DNA of 64,000 nucleotides from Emydura subglobosa (Eukaryota; Chordata; Testudines; Chelidae): the NCBI GenBank assembly GCA_007922225.1, contig ML679969.1:2889236-2953235 (forward strand), given 5' to 3'. A program made the position numbers and the translations under genes. The notes beneath the pieces are model-generated. The model did no database searches, had not been told where the DNA came from, and saw only the letters and a program-made list of their open reading frames with translations. Positions 1 to 11,239 of this stretch are shown piece after piece; the first letter of the stretch is position 1, and each line of letters opens with the position of its first letter.

Positions 1-710
1 GTCCGCAAAAGCATTTCCCAGTTTAGCCATCCAGACAGCATTATCTGCGATAGCAAAAACACAAAGGATTTAAGCAGATTTGCTAAGCCTGCCTAATGGG
101 ACAGGGCACCAGTAACCGCAGCAAGAAGCTCTCTGTGTCTGTCTTGCTGTTGCTCCATTATACAGACTCTTGGGAAGGAAAGTGAAGCTGCAGAAGAAAT
201 CTGCAGCTCCGCCTCCCCGACTCTCTCCCTGCTCTGCTCTCCCTCATTCAACTCCCACTTCAGTCTCAGCCTGGAAGGTTGGTGGGTGCAGAAAGATTCC
301 CTGGTATTGTGGAGAAAATTAACTGAAGACAGGTTGGAATTATTGTCAGTGATTTCCCTGGGGGTGGGAAGTGTGGGAGCTAATAGAGGCAATCATCCTG
401 ACTCAGTTGTGACAAATCAGCTCAGAAGTGGCAAAAATACCTGAATCCATCTTATATATGGTGACCACAATATCAGCAACTGAAATGCTGCCACCTCTGG
501 GGTGGAGCACAACTTTTGTTTAACAATGCACAGCAACAGCACAATAGTTTGGCCAGGATGTGAAGAACACTACGCGCAGCTGAACCAGCAGATGGAGGGT
601 CAGGAGGCAGAACCTAAATAACTGCCTCAGCGTCCTGGCAAAACTCCCAGGGAAACGACAGAGGGGTTGGAAACTGGAAGTCCCATTCTGCAGGAAGTCC
701 TGACACTTAA
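1..710. other. Intergenic sequence, nothing recognised
   Basis: I see no exon, RNA gene or repeat family that I can name here. The open frames on the minus strand are short, have no domain-like composition and no splice context, and look like chance frames. Confidence 0.5.
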
Positions 711-1005
711 AAAACATTTTTTCCCCCCACTAACCGGAATGCAAGGCCAAAATTTTGAAATTTCCCATGAAATGAAAATTCCCAATGTTCTTGAATTAGA
801 ACCATTGAAACGTGTTGATAATGTCAAAACACCAGAATAGACTATCGAATGGAATGTCTGTAAAATCACCCTAAAATGAACATCTCAGCAGAATACGTCG
901 AATTGAAATGCTAAAGCTGAAACTCAACAAGGAAACCAAAATGATTTAATGTTGACTTTTTCCCATTGGAAATGTCATCAGAATTGACCCGTTCCCATAA
1001 AACCT
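711..1005. repeat. AT-rich degenerate interspersed repeat, copy 1
   Basis: The stretch is built from recurring words such as ccaaaattttgaaatttcc, catgaaatgaaaatt and a final 'cccataaaacc'. The same vocabulary recurs at about 2690, 8170, 12,570, 13,370, 38,325, 51,130, 51,385, 55,440 and 62,120. That recurrence argues for a dispersed family rather than random AT-rich DNA. Its class is unknown to me and the ends are approximate. Confidence 0.4.
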
Positions 1006-1794
1006 TTCAGTCTGAAGGCCGCTGCACTGTCTGACTGGGTACCTCTCTAGTGAACACCCACTCCCCTCGCCAGAACTGTCTTGGGTATTAATGTCTGCGC
1101 GTTAGTCTTATGTCTCACCAAGAGACGGCCTCACCCGCATCCCCACGCCCCCCAGGCCCACGCACGCTGTAGCATGTGATCAGTACTGACGCCGAGGGAA
1201 GAGCAGTGTTTAACCTATTAGCTGTCGAGTGGCATTTGAACCTTTTAGCCGTCAGGCTCCCTCAGGGTTGTGTAACCTACCCCAGTAAATCCGGCAGCAG
1301 CCCAGCGGACGAAGCGGCAGCTGAAAGATCGCTGTGATGCTGCCAGCCTTGGCACGGGGACAGAAGCAAATCAGTGACGCCGCACTTGGCCGTGGTGGCA
1401 GTGGCAACTTCGTATCACCCCTTGCCAACTCGTTGGGGTTGACATTAGCAGAGACCATGATCCAAGGCCGTCGGTTGCTCAGAACCCCGACTGCTGACTG
1501 GAGCTAAGAAAACAGGCCCAGCACTGGGCCGGGGGGAGAGGAATGCGGAAGAGGCCATACCTCCCCCAGACATTACCTTGTGGGGAGATGGGCACGAGAG
1601 GCGGTAGAACTGCCCCGCTCTGCTGCTGAGTGAACATCCATCTACCCGCTTCTTATTCCAGGCCAGCCCCTCTACCAGGTTCGCTGTTACCAGATGCTAT
1701 CAGTTGCCTGTTTTGGCTCACTCGCTTCCACAGGTGGTATCCAAAGATGGCTGCCTTTATCCAGCCGGCCACTCGCTCGATGGCTTAGGCAAAC
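1006..1794. other. Intergenic sequence, nothing recognised
   Basis: Unique-looking sequence of mixed composition with a few CpGs near 1130-1200 and 1290-1400. No exon, repeat or RNA gene could be supported. Confidence 0.4.
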
Positions 1795-2060
1795 TTCACC
1801 CGTATTTAGGCTGCTCATTTAGATTTTTTTTCCAAAGGTGCAGAGGACTTTCTGCTTCTGCTGAAGTCCACGGGAGTTGTGAGTGCCCAGCACCTGTTAA
1901 ATAAAACCTCCCAGTTAGGCACTGAAAAGCCGGTTTTCAGAGCAGCTGAGCACCTACCCCTGAAGCCAGTGGGAGCTGCGGGTGCCTAGCAGTTTTTAAA
2001 AAAAACAAGCCCTAAATAGGGCTGGAGGTGCCTAACTTTCAGCACCCAACTTTGAACACA
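1795..2060. repeat. Ancient palindromic repeat ('gctgagcacc...gggtgcctagcag' type)
   Basis: Two neighbouring segments carry 'gaagtccacgggagttgtgagtgcccagcacc' type sequence and 'ttttcagagcagctgagcacc' followed by 'ccagtgggagctgcgggtgcc'. Each half resembles the reverse complement of the other. Related pieces occur near 22,985 and 52,440-52,630. I infer an old non-autonomous element; the limits are approximate. Confidence 0.35.
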
Positions 2061-2063
2061 TTT

Positions 2064-2140
2064 GCCTTCACCTCTCCCTGACTCGATTTCCTCATCTGTA
2101 AAATGGAGACGGCAGCAGAACGCCTCAAGAGGGAGGATGA
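2064..2140 (+). repeat. MIR/CORE-SINE fragment
   Basis: The core motif 'gatttcctcatctgtaaaatgg' marks the central part of a MIR-type SINE. The tRNA-like head and the tail are missing. Confidence 0.6.
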
Positions 2141-2184
2141 TCTTGCAGTGGAGCATTAGATGGGAATCTGCAGGTCTGGGGACA

Positions 2185-2390
2185 GTTCTGAACTGTACCA
2201 CTGACGGACTGGGTGGCCTTGGGCAAGTCTCTTAATTGCTCTGTGCCGCTATTGCCCATTTGCAAACTGGGAATAATAATCCTCCCTTTCCCCCACCTGT
2301 GGGATATCTTCTCTATTCAAACTGTAAGCTCTTTGGGGCAGAGGCTGTCTCTCATTAGGTTTGTATACATGTTCAGCGCCTAGGACACCT
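2185..2390 (+). repeat. MIR/CORE-SINE with 'taagctctttggggcag' tail
   Basis: It reads through 'ccttgggcaagtctcttaa', 'ctctgtgcc', 'gggaataataat' and then 'gtaagctctttggggcagaggctgtctct' to 'cagcgcctagga'. This order is diagnostic of the amniote MIR-related SINEs. The tRNA-like head is largely gone. Confidence 0.75.
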
Positions 2391-2439
2391 TGCTGCCTAA
2401 TGCTGCCGTTAGTCACTTACCATCATGCAACTAATAACA

Positions 2440-2535
2440 CCACCTACATGATATGGGGAGGCTGCAAAGCTGAATCACATTCATGTTTGCAAAGGGCTTT
2501 GAGCTGCTGGGATGGAAGGTGCTGAATAAATCTAC
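2440..2535 (+). repeat. MIR/CORE-SINE 3' fragment
   Basis: The words 'gcaaagggctttgagctgctggg' and 'ggaaggtgctgaataaat' match the common MIR-type tail that ends in a cgctataaat-like sequence. It lies just downstream of another copy and may be part of a broken cluster. Confidence 0.55.
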
Positions 2536-2689
2536 TCCTGATGCAAGACACGGGTTTCTGTGCTAGACTGACAGGCCTGTTATTTCTCAGAGAGTTGGGT
2601 AGGGTTTCTCTCTCGAGTCACAGATTCCAAGGCCAGACGGGCCTACCGCTCTGGGTGCAGCTAGCTGGGCATTTTTTGACACAACCACT

Positions 2690-2990
2690 TTTTATCAAAA
2701 AACGGCCAATTCATTGAAACCAAAACTCTTCGTGGTGTCAAAACATTTCTCCACCTGGCTCTTTATTTTATTTTTTTAAATTGTCTGTGTCCTGTTTCGA
2801 TATTTTTTTAAACAAAAAATGCTGGTTTTTCCTGTTCAAAATTGTTCTTTTTGGTTATACGTCAGTTAAATTTTTTTTTTTAAATGGTGGACATTGAAAT
2901 GAATTGAATGACCTAACCTGCTTCCCCCCTCCCCCCCTTGCAATTTTTGGTTACTGAAATTTTCAAAATTTTGACCTTTAATCCTGATTT
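2690..2990. repeat. AT-rich degenerate interspersed repeat, copy 2
   Basis: It carries 'ttttatcaaaaaacggcc', 'gaaaccaaaact', 'aacaaaaaatgctgg', 'cctgttcaaaattg' and 'actgaaattttcaaaattttg', shared with the other copies. The run of C near 2926-2937 may be a separate slippage tract. Confidence 0.45.
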
Positions 2991-2999
2991 GGGACAGGA

Positions 3000-3831
3000 A
3001 AAGATTCAAAAATCTCAAATGTTCAGCTCTCGTTCTCTGTGACAGTGGGGCCTAATTCCTGGTACTACTACATTCATGTGACTGGGCAGGGTTCCTCTGG
3101 GAGGCACAGATTGTCTCCCGGGGGCAGTCCGTGGTTCTCAGTTCCGTATCTCCCCTCTGGATCCCATATTTTGAATCCTTGACCTCGCTTCCATCCCTGT
3201 CCCCAGCTGTTTAATTGGACACACCCTTCTCCTTCCCTTCCTCCCCCCATATTCTCTTGATCCTTCTGCGGAGGAGGGAGGTTTTGGTTGATTCTCCTGG
3301 CAGTCCTACTCTGGGGTGGGGATCTGCCTGGCACACGGGTACCAAATAGACCAGGTCATCTCTCAGACTGGACAAGACAGACCAGAAGGTGGGAACAAGT
3401 GGGGGAAGGGAACAACTCTAAAAAGCAACAAGAAAATAGCTCTTTCCATTGTGTCTGCAACTTTCCCTCCTTGGCTGCTGAAGGATTTACCCGTTAAATG
3501 GCTGTTTAGGGCTCTTTAAAGCCACTAATTAGATATTGCCAGAACCCTTAATGAGAACTTTTTATTTCCCTTCCATTTTTTAGCATGTTTAAAGGTTCAT
3601 TAAAGATCCACAAAGGGTCTCAAAGTGCATCTCAAACCACACTTCTCTCCCCTGAAATAATTACCAGTGCCTCTCGCCCACCATTCGCTTCCCGTTCTTT
3701 CCCGCCCATTGGCAGCCCACGCCCCGGACAGCAGATCAGCAAAATCTTATTAGCACATCTGCTTTCTGGGGACTGGCTTGTGAATGCAGATGCGAGGAGT
3801 GGGTAATTTGCGGAAGGAGGACTGCCTTGTT
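3000..3831. other. Repeat-poor block with no gene seen
   Basis: No repeat family was recognised. The part 3490-3760 has TAATTA-like words, a 'cgcccattggcagccc' sequence that fits a CCAAT/NF-Y site, and low-repeat composition. It could be conserved regulatory DNA, but that is inference only. Confidence 0.3.
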
Positions 3832-4040
3832 CACTCTCCCTTCTTGCTTTCTCTCTCCCTCCTTTCTCTCATTCTCTTTCCTTTCACTCTCTTTCCATTC
3901 TGTCTTGTGCCCTCCCTCTTTCTTGCCTTTCTCACCATCTCATGCTCCCTCTCTTCCTCCGGTCTCACTTGTTTTCTCTCATTCCCTCCGCTCATTCTCT
4001 TTTGTTTTGTTTTGTTTTTTTTCTCTCTCTCACTCCTTCC
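3832..4040 (+). repeat. Polypyrimidine tract (CT-rich low complexity)
   Basis: About 200 bases on the plus strand are almost entirely C and T, in ctctccctcctttctctc-like words, ending in a ttttgttttgttttg stretch. The frames open on both strands here (Leu/Ser/Phe-rich on plus, Lys/Arg/Glu-rich on minus) come from this composition and are not genes. Confidence 0.9.
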
Positions 4041-4829
4041 TAATTTTTTTGCCTGCATTACGGGCAATCATCATGGAATTTCTCTCAGCATGATTCCTGT
4101 GGTGCTGGCTCACTCAAGAAGCTCTTAGAATGAGTGGCATTCAAAGAAACATGTGCATGAATGCCGTTGGAGAGTATCGAATTCCAGTGGGTTTCCAGCC
4201 ACATCTGAGCTGTCATCAATACTGTCTGTCTCTCACCAGTGGTCTCAGGGGCTCCAACCACTGAAGGCTCCCTGTTTGAAGGCATGCTCTGGTGACAAAC
4301 AGGCCTGTCCCAACAGGGTAGAGTCCTGCAAGAGGAGCGAAAGGGCAGGATGGAACAGAGAGAGACTGTTAGAGAAAAGCTTTGGACAGCGGGAAATGGA
4401 CAACGGTAACGTGCTGACGGTCTTTACTAGACTAATTTGTCTAGAGTCTAGCACAATGGAGCTGGGATCCCTCCCTGTCACCAGAGAAATGTCCTTGCTA
4501 GAGTAGCCACCAGGCTCGGAGTTGACAGGACAGATGCCTTTACTACAGATCTGGTCTGCGTCTGGCAGCTGGAGTCCTCCTCCTATTCTGGGCTCTGTGA
4601 CAGCAGCAAAATAATAACTGGGTCATGTCAAAGTGTTGTAAGGAAATCAGCAACCAGGCCGGCTGCTGCTCCCAGCCTGGACCTTGGAACAGAAAGTTTG
4701 CCTTTCACGTAGAGTTGCCAACAGCCCGTTCCATGGCTGTTTATCCCAGGACCAAGACTTAGATTCTGTGCAGAGACGGTAGGCAGAAGAGGGTGTGTAC
4801 GTCCTTGCTGGTGCACTCCTCTGACTACC
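4041..4829. other. Intergenic sequence, nothing recognised
   Basis: Two overlapping open frames of 117 and 78 codons occur on opposite strands near 4153-4506. Neither has recognisable domains, a signal sequence or flanking splice sites. I treat the stretch as non-coding. Confidence 0.35.
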
Positions 4830-5205
4830 TCACCTGCATTCTGCCCTGTAATCTACCTCTGCCGGAACGACTTCTGGCATTCCAATCCCATCAGCATTTT
4901 CAAACAGCTGCCTTTGAGCCCATCGCTTCTGATTGAGCTGGAGCGTATGGTTTACAAAGACCGCCAGTGCTGATTGAAAGGCTTCCAGTGATGGGGAACC
5001 CACCTCTGCCCTAGACGAGTTGCTCCAAGGATTAGTTACACCAACTGTTAAAAATCTGTGCCTCGTGTCTAGTTTGAATTTGTTTAGCATCAGCTGCCAC
5101 CCATTGGATCTTCTTCAGCCTCTGTCTGCTAAATCAAAGACTCCTCTGATGTCTGAAGTTTTCTCCCCATGTTGCCTCTTAACCTCAAATTCAGTTTTCC
5201 TCACA
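4830..5205 (-). mobile_element. CR1-clade LINE 3' end, old copy
   Basis: Read on the minus strand this is the C-terminal ORF2 and 3' region of a CR1-type non-LTR retrotransposon. On the plus strand it shows 'ttccagtgatggggaaccc', 'gttgctccaaggattagtta', 'ctgttaaaaatctgtgcc' and 'cccattggatcttcttcag'. These are the reverse complement of the words seen in the plus-strand copy at 37,546-38,069. It is diverged, 5'-truncated and non-functional. Confidence 0.8.
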
Positions 5206-5744
5206 TTCAGATTTTTCCTCACAAAACTACCCTAGCCTCAGAAGCAGGATGAGCAGGTTCAGTCATGCTCTAGAAACCAATTTAAAGGCAGATATCTCCA
5301 GAGTGAGCTGATGTACAGTTCTTTTTGGAAGCGGAGTTTATCACTAGCGAAATCTGTTCTGCTTGGGTCTTTTTAAGACACATTCTCGGGTATAAAGTGG
5401 CAGGCGGCTGGTTATATTCCTGTAAGTAAATGACTATCCCATGATGCCTACCCATTTACAATGTATACACTTAAATAAAATGATCTGGATGTGGTGCGTA
5501 CAGAATGCAGGGTGATGCAGCATTACACAAAGGTTATTGGCAGTCATTTAGTGATCTGCGGTACTCGCCATGGCTTCGAATATCCCCAAATTCATACAAT
5601 AACACTCCTATTAAGCTACTTCCACATGCTATCTTATGTACAGGTTTCTCATCTTAAAGTCTTTACAGGATGCATACAAAATATGTATTAAGTTCATTAT
5701 GGCACAGATCTATCAGAAAGTACAAATACTGACAATTAAGTAGC
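5206..5744. other. Intergenic sequence, nothing recognised
   Basis: AT-rich, unique-looking sequence. No exon, repeat or RNA gene was supported. Confidence 0.4.
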
Positions 5745-5930
5745 TCTTACATAGTGCTTCATCTGTCGCTCTCAAAGCACTTTACAAAGGTCAGGATCGT
5801 TATCCTCATTTTGCAGCTGGGGAAACTGAGGCACAGGGAGATGAAGTGACTCAACAAACCAGTGGCAGAGCTGGGAATGATGCACGAGTCTTGTGAGTCC
5901 CAGTCCACTGCCCGATCCTCAAAGCCTTGT
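5745..5930 (-). repeat. MIR/CORE-SINE
   Basis: On the plus strand it reads 'aaagcactttacaaagg', 'ggggaaactgaggcacagg', 'agtgactcaac' and 'agtggcagagctggg'. That is the reverse complement of a MIR from tail to tRNA-related head. The copy is nearly full length. Confidence 0.85.
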
Positions 5931-6610
5931 TAAGAGTACTGATCTTGCAAACAAATGAACACACTTTTATAACTGGAGAAGTGGGAATAATTCAGATTTA
6001 AAACCACAAACAGAGGGAAATAAAGATGAATACTCTGGCTGCATAAAGAGGGTAGAGTTAAGGCTGTCTGGGTGTGACCTTGGCAGCTGTTAAGTGATTG
6101 TATGTAGTTTCCTAGGGGAATGCACAATTTATAATTGTATCTGTGCATGCAAGCTGCATGTGAGGGGTCTAATAAGTATGTGAGTTGGGGTAAGTATATG
6201 TGAGGAGGTAACTTATGTGGGTGTTTAGCTCTCTGTTGTATCTTGTTTTGCTGATTTTTGCATTACTGTCCCTGTGTTGGGTTAAGCTTATGGAATGAGA
6301 GGAAGAGTACTCATTTGCTGGATGGCCTGTTAATCACCCAAAGAGACTGGGGTGGAACTTCCCTTCCCTGCAAAGGGTTCTGGGTAGGGAAGCCCTCTAT
6401 AAAGCTCCCTGGCTTCCAGCTGAAGTCAGAATTGTAGGTGGAAGGGTTGTGTGGAGGATGCTGGGTCCGCTGGAGTTATGGTCTGGCAGGAACTCCTTGT
6501 TGGTGAGTTAGTTTATTGTTATTAGTTTATTTTAAACCCTCTACACTAGATCTTGCAGATGCACCCTTGCATGGTTCCTTAGAAACCAGTTGATTTCTGC
6601 AAAGTGCATG

Positions 6611-6648
<38 letters not shown>

Positions 6649-7861
6649 TTAGTATAATGAATGTGTAACTCATGGTTCTTTTGTTGCTGAGTGGTGATGT
6701 CACTTCAGAAATTAATGATGCTCTGCTAGAAATCGTGTAGAACTCCGATTTTTTTCTAACTAAATACTGTTACACTGAGCTGGAGAGAGGCTTAATGTGT
6801 AACAGAAGTTAATATTGTAGTGTGTTAGTGCACCAATGCCCTCTGTGTGAACAATCCCTTTACTTGTGTGGCTTTAATGCTGCATAATCAAAGGGAGACT
6901 CAAAATGTCTGCCTGCTGGAGGCAACAGAAGCATGTGCCAATGTTCTGCCATGGCACTCTGCCCAAGGTTCATGCTAATTTCTGTAATGACACACATTGC
7001 TATACCTAGACGCTACAGTGCCTAGCTTTTTTTAGGTGGTTTTTACCTGCTGGGCTGTTCTTTACTGCCAGCCACAATGCTCAGTCAAGTTGGAGGGAAG
7101 AAAGATATTTGCCTTCCAGGGACATAGATCCTGCCATGGCCAATTAAAATCCCTATTCTCTCATGCACTTGTTTTGGGCATGGGACTCGGCAGGGCCAGT
7201 CGAGATGAGCAGAGAAGACAGTGTGCAATAGACACAACCCACAGAGTGAATGTGGGAGAAGAATATTGCCAATAGGCTTTACATTGCATCTCTGGACCAG
7301 TCCTCTGCTCTCCTCTGTCTGTTTTTAAGAGCCCTCCGACCTGTTTGGGGAGTCTGGCCCATTAATGCCTCCCTGTCCCCACGCACCCTGCTCCTTTCTC
7401 TTGCAATCGGTGTAATTAGATTTTGCTTTATTGCAAAACAGAAGAACCCAAAAAACCCCCACCCTGATAACCAGTGAAAAATAATTAGTGGCACATTGTC
7501 TCATTAAACACTAGACTTTAATTACATTGTGGGTAGATAACTACCTCTAAGGACTGGAAGGCTGGAGCCTATAGACAGCAAAGCACTCAGCATAATGGAG
7601 TAATAGGCCCTGTAAATAGAGACAAGTCAGGGTGCCCAGAGTTGATTAAGCACCTGACTAAACTGGGTTGTCACCTCACATCCTGCACCTCCTACCTGAA
7701 AATTGCTCATCTCCCTCTCATTTGATCTCTTTGGAGCTAACAAGCCTGTGCAGCAATTGTGCCAGTGATCAAAAGAGACTATTAAATACTCAAAGGTAGG
7801 ATGATGATAATGAGTCTTGCCCAAGATCTCATCTGTCCTCAGGAATAGCCTGGCTCACCGT
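5931..7861. other. Long stretch with one microsatellite and no gene
   Basis: Apart from the TG microsatellite no feature could be supported. From about 7000 to 7620 the sequence is repeat-poor, with words such as 'ggtgtaattagatttt' and 'actttaattacatt' that suit homeodomain sites. This may be conserved non-coding DNA, which is inference. Confidence 0.35.
6614..6646 (+). repeat. (TG)n microsatellite
   Basis: About 16 uninterrupted TG units. Confidence 0.97.
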
Positions 7862-8146
7862 AGGCCTTCTCTACGCGAGTACTTAAGCCAGCAAAACTCA
7901 TGTTGCTCAGGAAGGTTTTTTTTTCACACCCCTGAGCGACAAAAGTGTTGCTGGCATGAGGGCTTGTGTGTACAATGCTACGCTGGTGAGAGATGCGCTC
8001 CTGCTGACATAGCTACCGCCGCTTGTGTAGATGGTTTTATGATGTCTCCTGCTGACATAACGTGGCTACATAAGCGCGCTTCCAGCGACACAGCTGTACC
8101 GATACAGCTCTGTCATTGTCAGTTTTAAGTGTAGACTTGCCCTTGG
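7862..8146. mobile_element. Non-autonomous DNA transposon (MITE), copy A
   Basis: The left end carries 'ggccttctctacgcgag' and the right end 'taagtgtagacttgccc', which are related as inverted repeats. The interior has 'atgttgctcagg...cacccctgagcgac' and 'cctgctgacata'. The same order of words recurs at 11,240-11,520. I recognise the terminal 'gtagacaagcc'-like sequence as typical of short hAT-like elements of turtles. No clear target-site duplication was seen and no transposase is present. Confidence 0.6.
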
Positions 8147-8169
8147 TCTGTAGTTAGCTGAGCTGGTGG

Positions 8170-8375
8170 GAAATGCCTCAAACATTTTTTTGAGAATTTT
8201 TTTCCGATCAAGGAAGATTCATGAACTGAAAACCCCAAACAAAACATTTTTGTTCTGGTAGTTTCAGAACTTTCTCTTTTTTTAGTCAAGTGATTTGTTG
8301 AACCCAAACCCATGAAGGGTTTTGACAAAAGCCTTGTTTTTGGCCAAAGTTTTTGTTGAGAAATTCCCAACTGGT
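8170..8375. repeat. AT-rich degenerate interspersed repeat, copy 3
   Basis: It shows 'acatttttttgagaa', 'gggttttgacaaaagcc', 'ttggccaaagtttttg' and 'gagaaattcccaactgg'. The last phrase is the shared edge motif of this family. Confidence 0.45.
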
Positions 8376-9257
8376 TTGAATGGTTAAAAGTCTGTATGAA
8401 AACAGCCAGAGCAGCTGCTGAATAGGGAACTCTTCCTCAGTACAGACAAGTTCCAGCAAGAGGCTGGGCCGGTTGGGTTCAGGGGTGGATAAGCAGCAAG
8501 TTCTTGGCTACTTGCCCTTACTTTCTAGCTTCCTTCAGCTCCATTTCAGAGGCTCCTGAGAACGTTCAACTAATACACTGGGCTTTGGCATGGGTAAAGA
8601 ACTAGCCGCTTCACTGGAAGTATTGAGCTGGGTTGGTGGTGAATGTAGAAGTGGAGTGGTTAGAATATGCCTAATGTCCCGTCACAGCGTACACCGGGTC
8701 AGGTGCAAAACCTGGCCAGGAGCCTTCAGCATTTCCTCTGCTTGGGACGTTCCAATGGGGGGGGAGAAAGGGATGCTGTAAGGTTCTCCTCAAGAAGTTC
8801 CCCCCCGTTTTTTCACTGGAGGAACGGGGTTTGTGACTACACTCCAGGCCTCCTGGCTGTCCAGGAACCTATCTGCAACTGGATCATTCTGCCCTCAGTG
8901 CTGCACGTGGACTATGTCAGTGCTAAGTATTTTCTAAACAACCAGCAGTTGCATCTTGAAGCAACTCACTCATCAGGCAAGAATGGAGAGACATTTCAAG
9001 GCTGAGACACTTTCTAATAATGAGTTAGAAAGCCTCATCTGTCTCTAGATTTTATTCATACGCTTTCACTTAAATCTAATAAAACCCCACTATCAATCAC
9101 CCCTCCCTCCAACGCTCCTCAGGCTTTATTGCTGACTTGCCTAAATACATAACTATAGACACAGCTTCCCTCCCCAAACATACATGCACACACGCTTCCT
9201 TGTGCATTAAAATGTAATTACTGCTTTCCTGAATGTCCTAGTCAAATCTATTGAAGT
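8376..9257. other. Intergenic sequence, repeat-poor from about 9000
   Basis: Overlapping chance frames of 63 and 112 codons at 8590-9005 have no protein-like features. No repeats were recognised. Confidence 0.35.
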
Positions 9258-9275
9258 CTTATCAGAAGCGATAAG
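9258..9275. promoter_or_regulatory. Inverted pair of GATA-factor sites (possible)
   Basis: CTTATC and GATAAG face each other across six bases, giving a perfect inverted repeat of the GATA consensus. It sits in a repeat-poor block at about 9000-9600. Any regulatory role is inference. Confidence 0.3.
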
Positions 9276-9789
9276 CCCAGCACCCTTGGTAATCGCACCA
9301 TAACTCACGCACGAAGCAGAACTGGAAAGAGACAGCTGGCTTTATGGTCTTCCTTTAATGCTCTGCCCTGGCAGTTTTACAGCCATGCTCTTTCACAGGA
9401 GGGAAATGCCAAGATACCCTCTCCCCCCGGTCCCCTCCAAATGCCCATTAAAATGTGTGCCTCTTTTTTCAGCCATGGGGATGTGCTCATTCATTTCTCC
9501 TCCCCCAAGAGATAAAAATCCATTTGGAAGTCTTTTCTTTATGTAAAAAAAAAAGAGCTCGTTTTATTCTGGCTGCTGGCATGAATTAGTGCTGGGGGGA
9601 CGGTGACCAACAGGGAAGCAGCGACCCTGCCTGGCAGAGATCGAGGGAATAACCCATCTCTGCTGCTGGATTGTGGGATTCCCCCCCTCCCTCGCTGCTT
9701 GAGGAGGGCGTGGCTGATTGTAGAACTGCCAGTTGGCGTCGCCCACCAATGAATAGCCAGGGGTTCAGCCCGTATTGTGTGTGTGTCGT
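9276..9789. other. Repeat-poor block with no gene seen
   Basis: AT-rich then GC-richer sequence without a recognised repeat. Overlapping frames on both strands at 9564-9939 look like chance. Confidence 0.35.
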
Positions 9790-9960
9790 CCTAGCACCAG
9801 CTGAGATAAGGGCCCCGTGGTGCAAAGTGTTGCACGGACACACCATGAAACAGTCCCTCCCCTGAAGAGCTAAGAGATGGGAGGGGAAACAGAAACACTG
9901 ATGATGCAGCTTGCCCAAGGTCACTTGGCAGGTCTCCAAGCCAGGCCCGCAGGCAGTGCT
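9790..9960 (-). repeat. MIR/CORE-SINE with tail
   Basis: On the plus strand 'agggccccgtggtgc', 'acagtccctcccctgaagagct' and 'gcttgcccaaggtcacttgg' are the reverse complement of the tail and core of the MIR-type SINEs in this window. Confidence 0.75.
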
Positions 9961-11239
9961 TAGCTGATGGCCACCACCCAGCAGCTCACTGGACCCAATG
10001 GAGAAGGGGACAACCAGAGGTCTAGCTCACCAAGAACTCCACCCCCAAAGCTCCTGATTGGGGAGACATCCAACCCCAACAATCAAGCCAGAAGGAGGTA
10101 CAGGACATTGTCCAAGCAGCTTGTTGGATCCCGATCTGGCTGCCACGTTGGACCCTGACTCCTGATGTTTCTGCCCTCCTTAGGCCAGATCCTCCTTTGC
10201 GGCTGGTTCTTGTTTCTCTGCCTTGGTCTCTGGCTTGTCCCCTGACTGACTCCGGCTTTGATCCTGGGCTTGGCTTCTCCTTCTATCTCCAGCTCTCCGG
10301 ACTCCAGCGACAGCCTGGCTGCCCATGCCACAGGCTTCACAATCAGTGGCAAAGATGTGGCAAGAACCCAAGTCTCGAGTCTGAGCCCAGCGCACTAGCC
10401 ACATCCCATGTGACTCCTTCAGGAGGGCCATAGAGGATGGTGAGTGAGCAGAGGAAGGGGTGAGTTCCTTGCCCACTTCCGGCCAGTGTCAGTGACTGTC
10501 TCGTTTATAGATTTGCTGGTCTTCTCCCAGTCCCTCTGACCTCGCTGAGAGAGGGAAGGACTCAGACAGCCTGAGATGATGAAGAGAGGTCCTATGGGGA
10601 TATGAAGAGAAAGAGGTCCTATGGGGAATCTCAGAGAAGATGGCTCCGCCAGTGACAGTTTTATTTGGCTGCCTGTCACGGAGAATGAGAGACTAATCGA
10701 GAGCAAGCAGCTTGCCTTGAGCGGCCACATCCAGGAGACAGGTAAAGGGCTTTTTTTAATTAAAAAAACAAAAACCCAGTGACAAAGTGCTTTATTTTTT
10801 GTAATTGCCCATTACGGGCCAACGTCCTTTCCTGATGAATTCTGGGAAAAGCCTTTGACCAACACGGGACTCTATAGCTGTGAACAGAATCCTGCCAGGG
10901 TGGTAGGAAAGACAAGCGCTCAATACGCTGGGAAACAGCTGGGGAAAGACAATCTTTTGTGAGTGCCCCGAATCCACCAAAGACCAGGACTCCATTTCGT
11001 GTCTCTTCAGTCTGCTCTTGAAGGAAAGCACGTCTCTTCTGGCTGCTCTTTCATTCTCTAATTGTCCATCTCTTCTTCTTTCAATAAATGTGACCGTGAA
11101 TTCAAATGGATGCTGCCAATACCCTGCTGTCTTCAGCCAGTCTCACCGTCATTCTCCCTGCCCCCGGCTGTTACAGTCAGCCCTCCCCACACACCTTAAT
11201 CTCCACCTGCGGCTCCTCCTGTTATTCCATATCTGCTGC
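9961..11239. other. Intergenic sequence, nothing recognised
   Basis: Several overlapping frames of 63-104 codons occur on both strands, none with protein-like features. A short duplicated phrase 'gaagagaaagaggtcctatgggga' / 'gaagagaggtcctatgggga' near 10,577-10,630 is a local tandem duplication. No repeat family was named. Confidence 0.35.

Noticed and set aside
3784..4128. Leu/Ser/Phe-rich frame that looks like a membrane protein
   Set aside because: The hydrophobic appearance comes from the CT-rich tract. The other frames and the opposite strand are open too.
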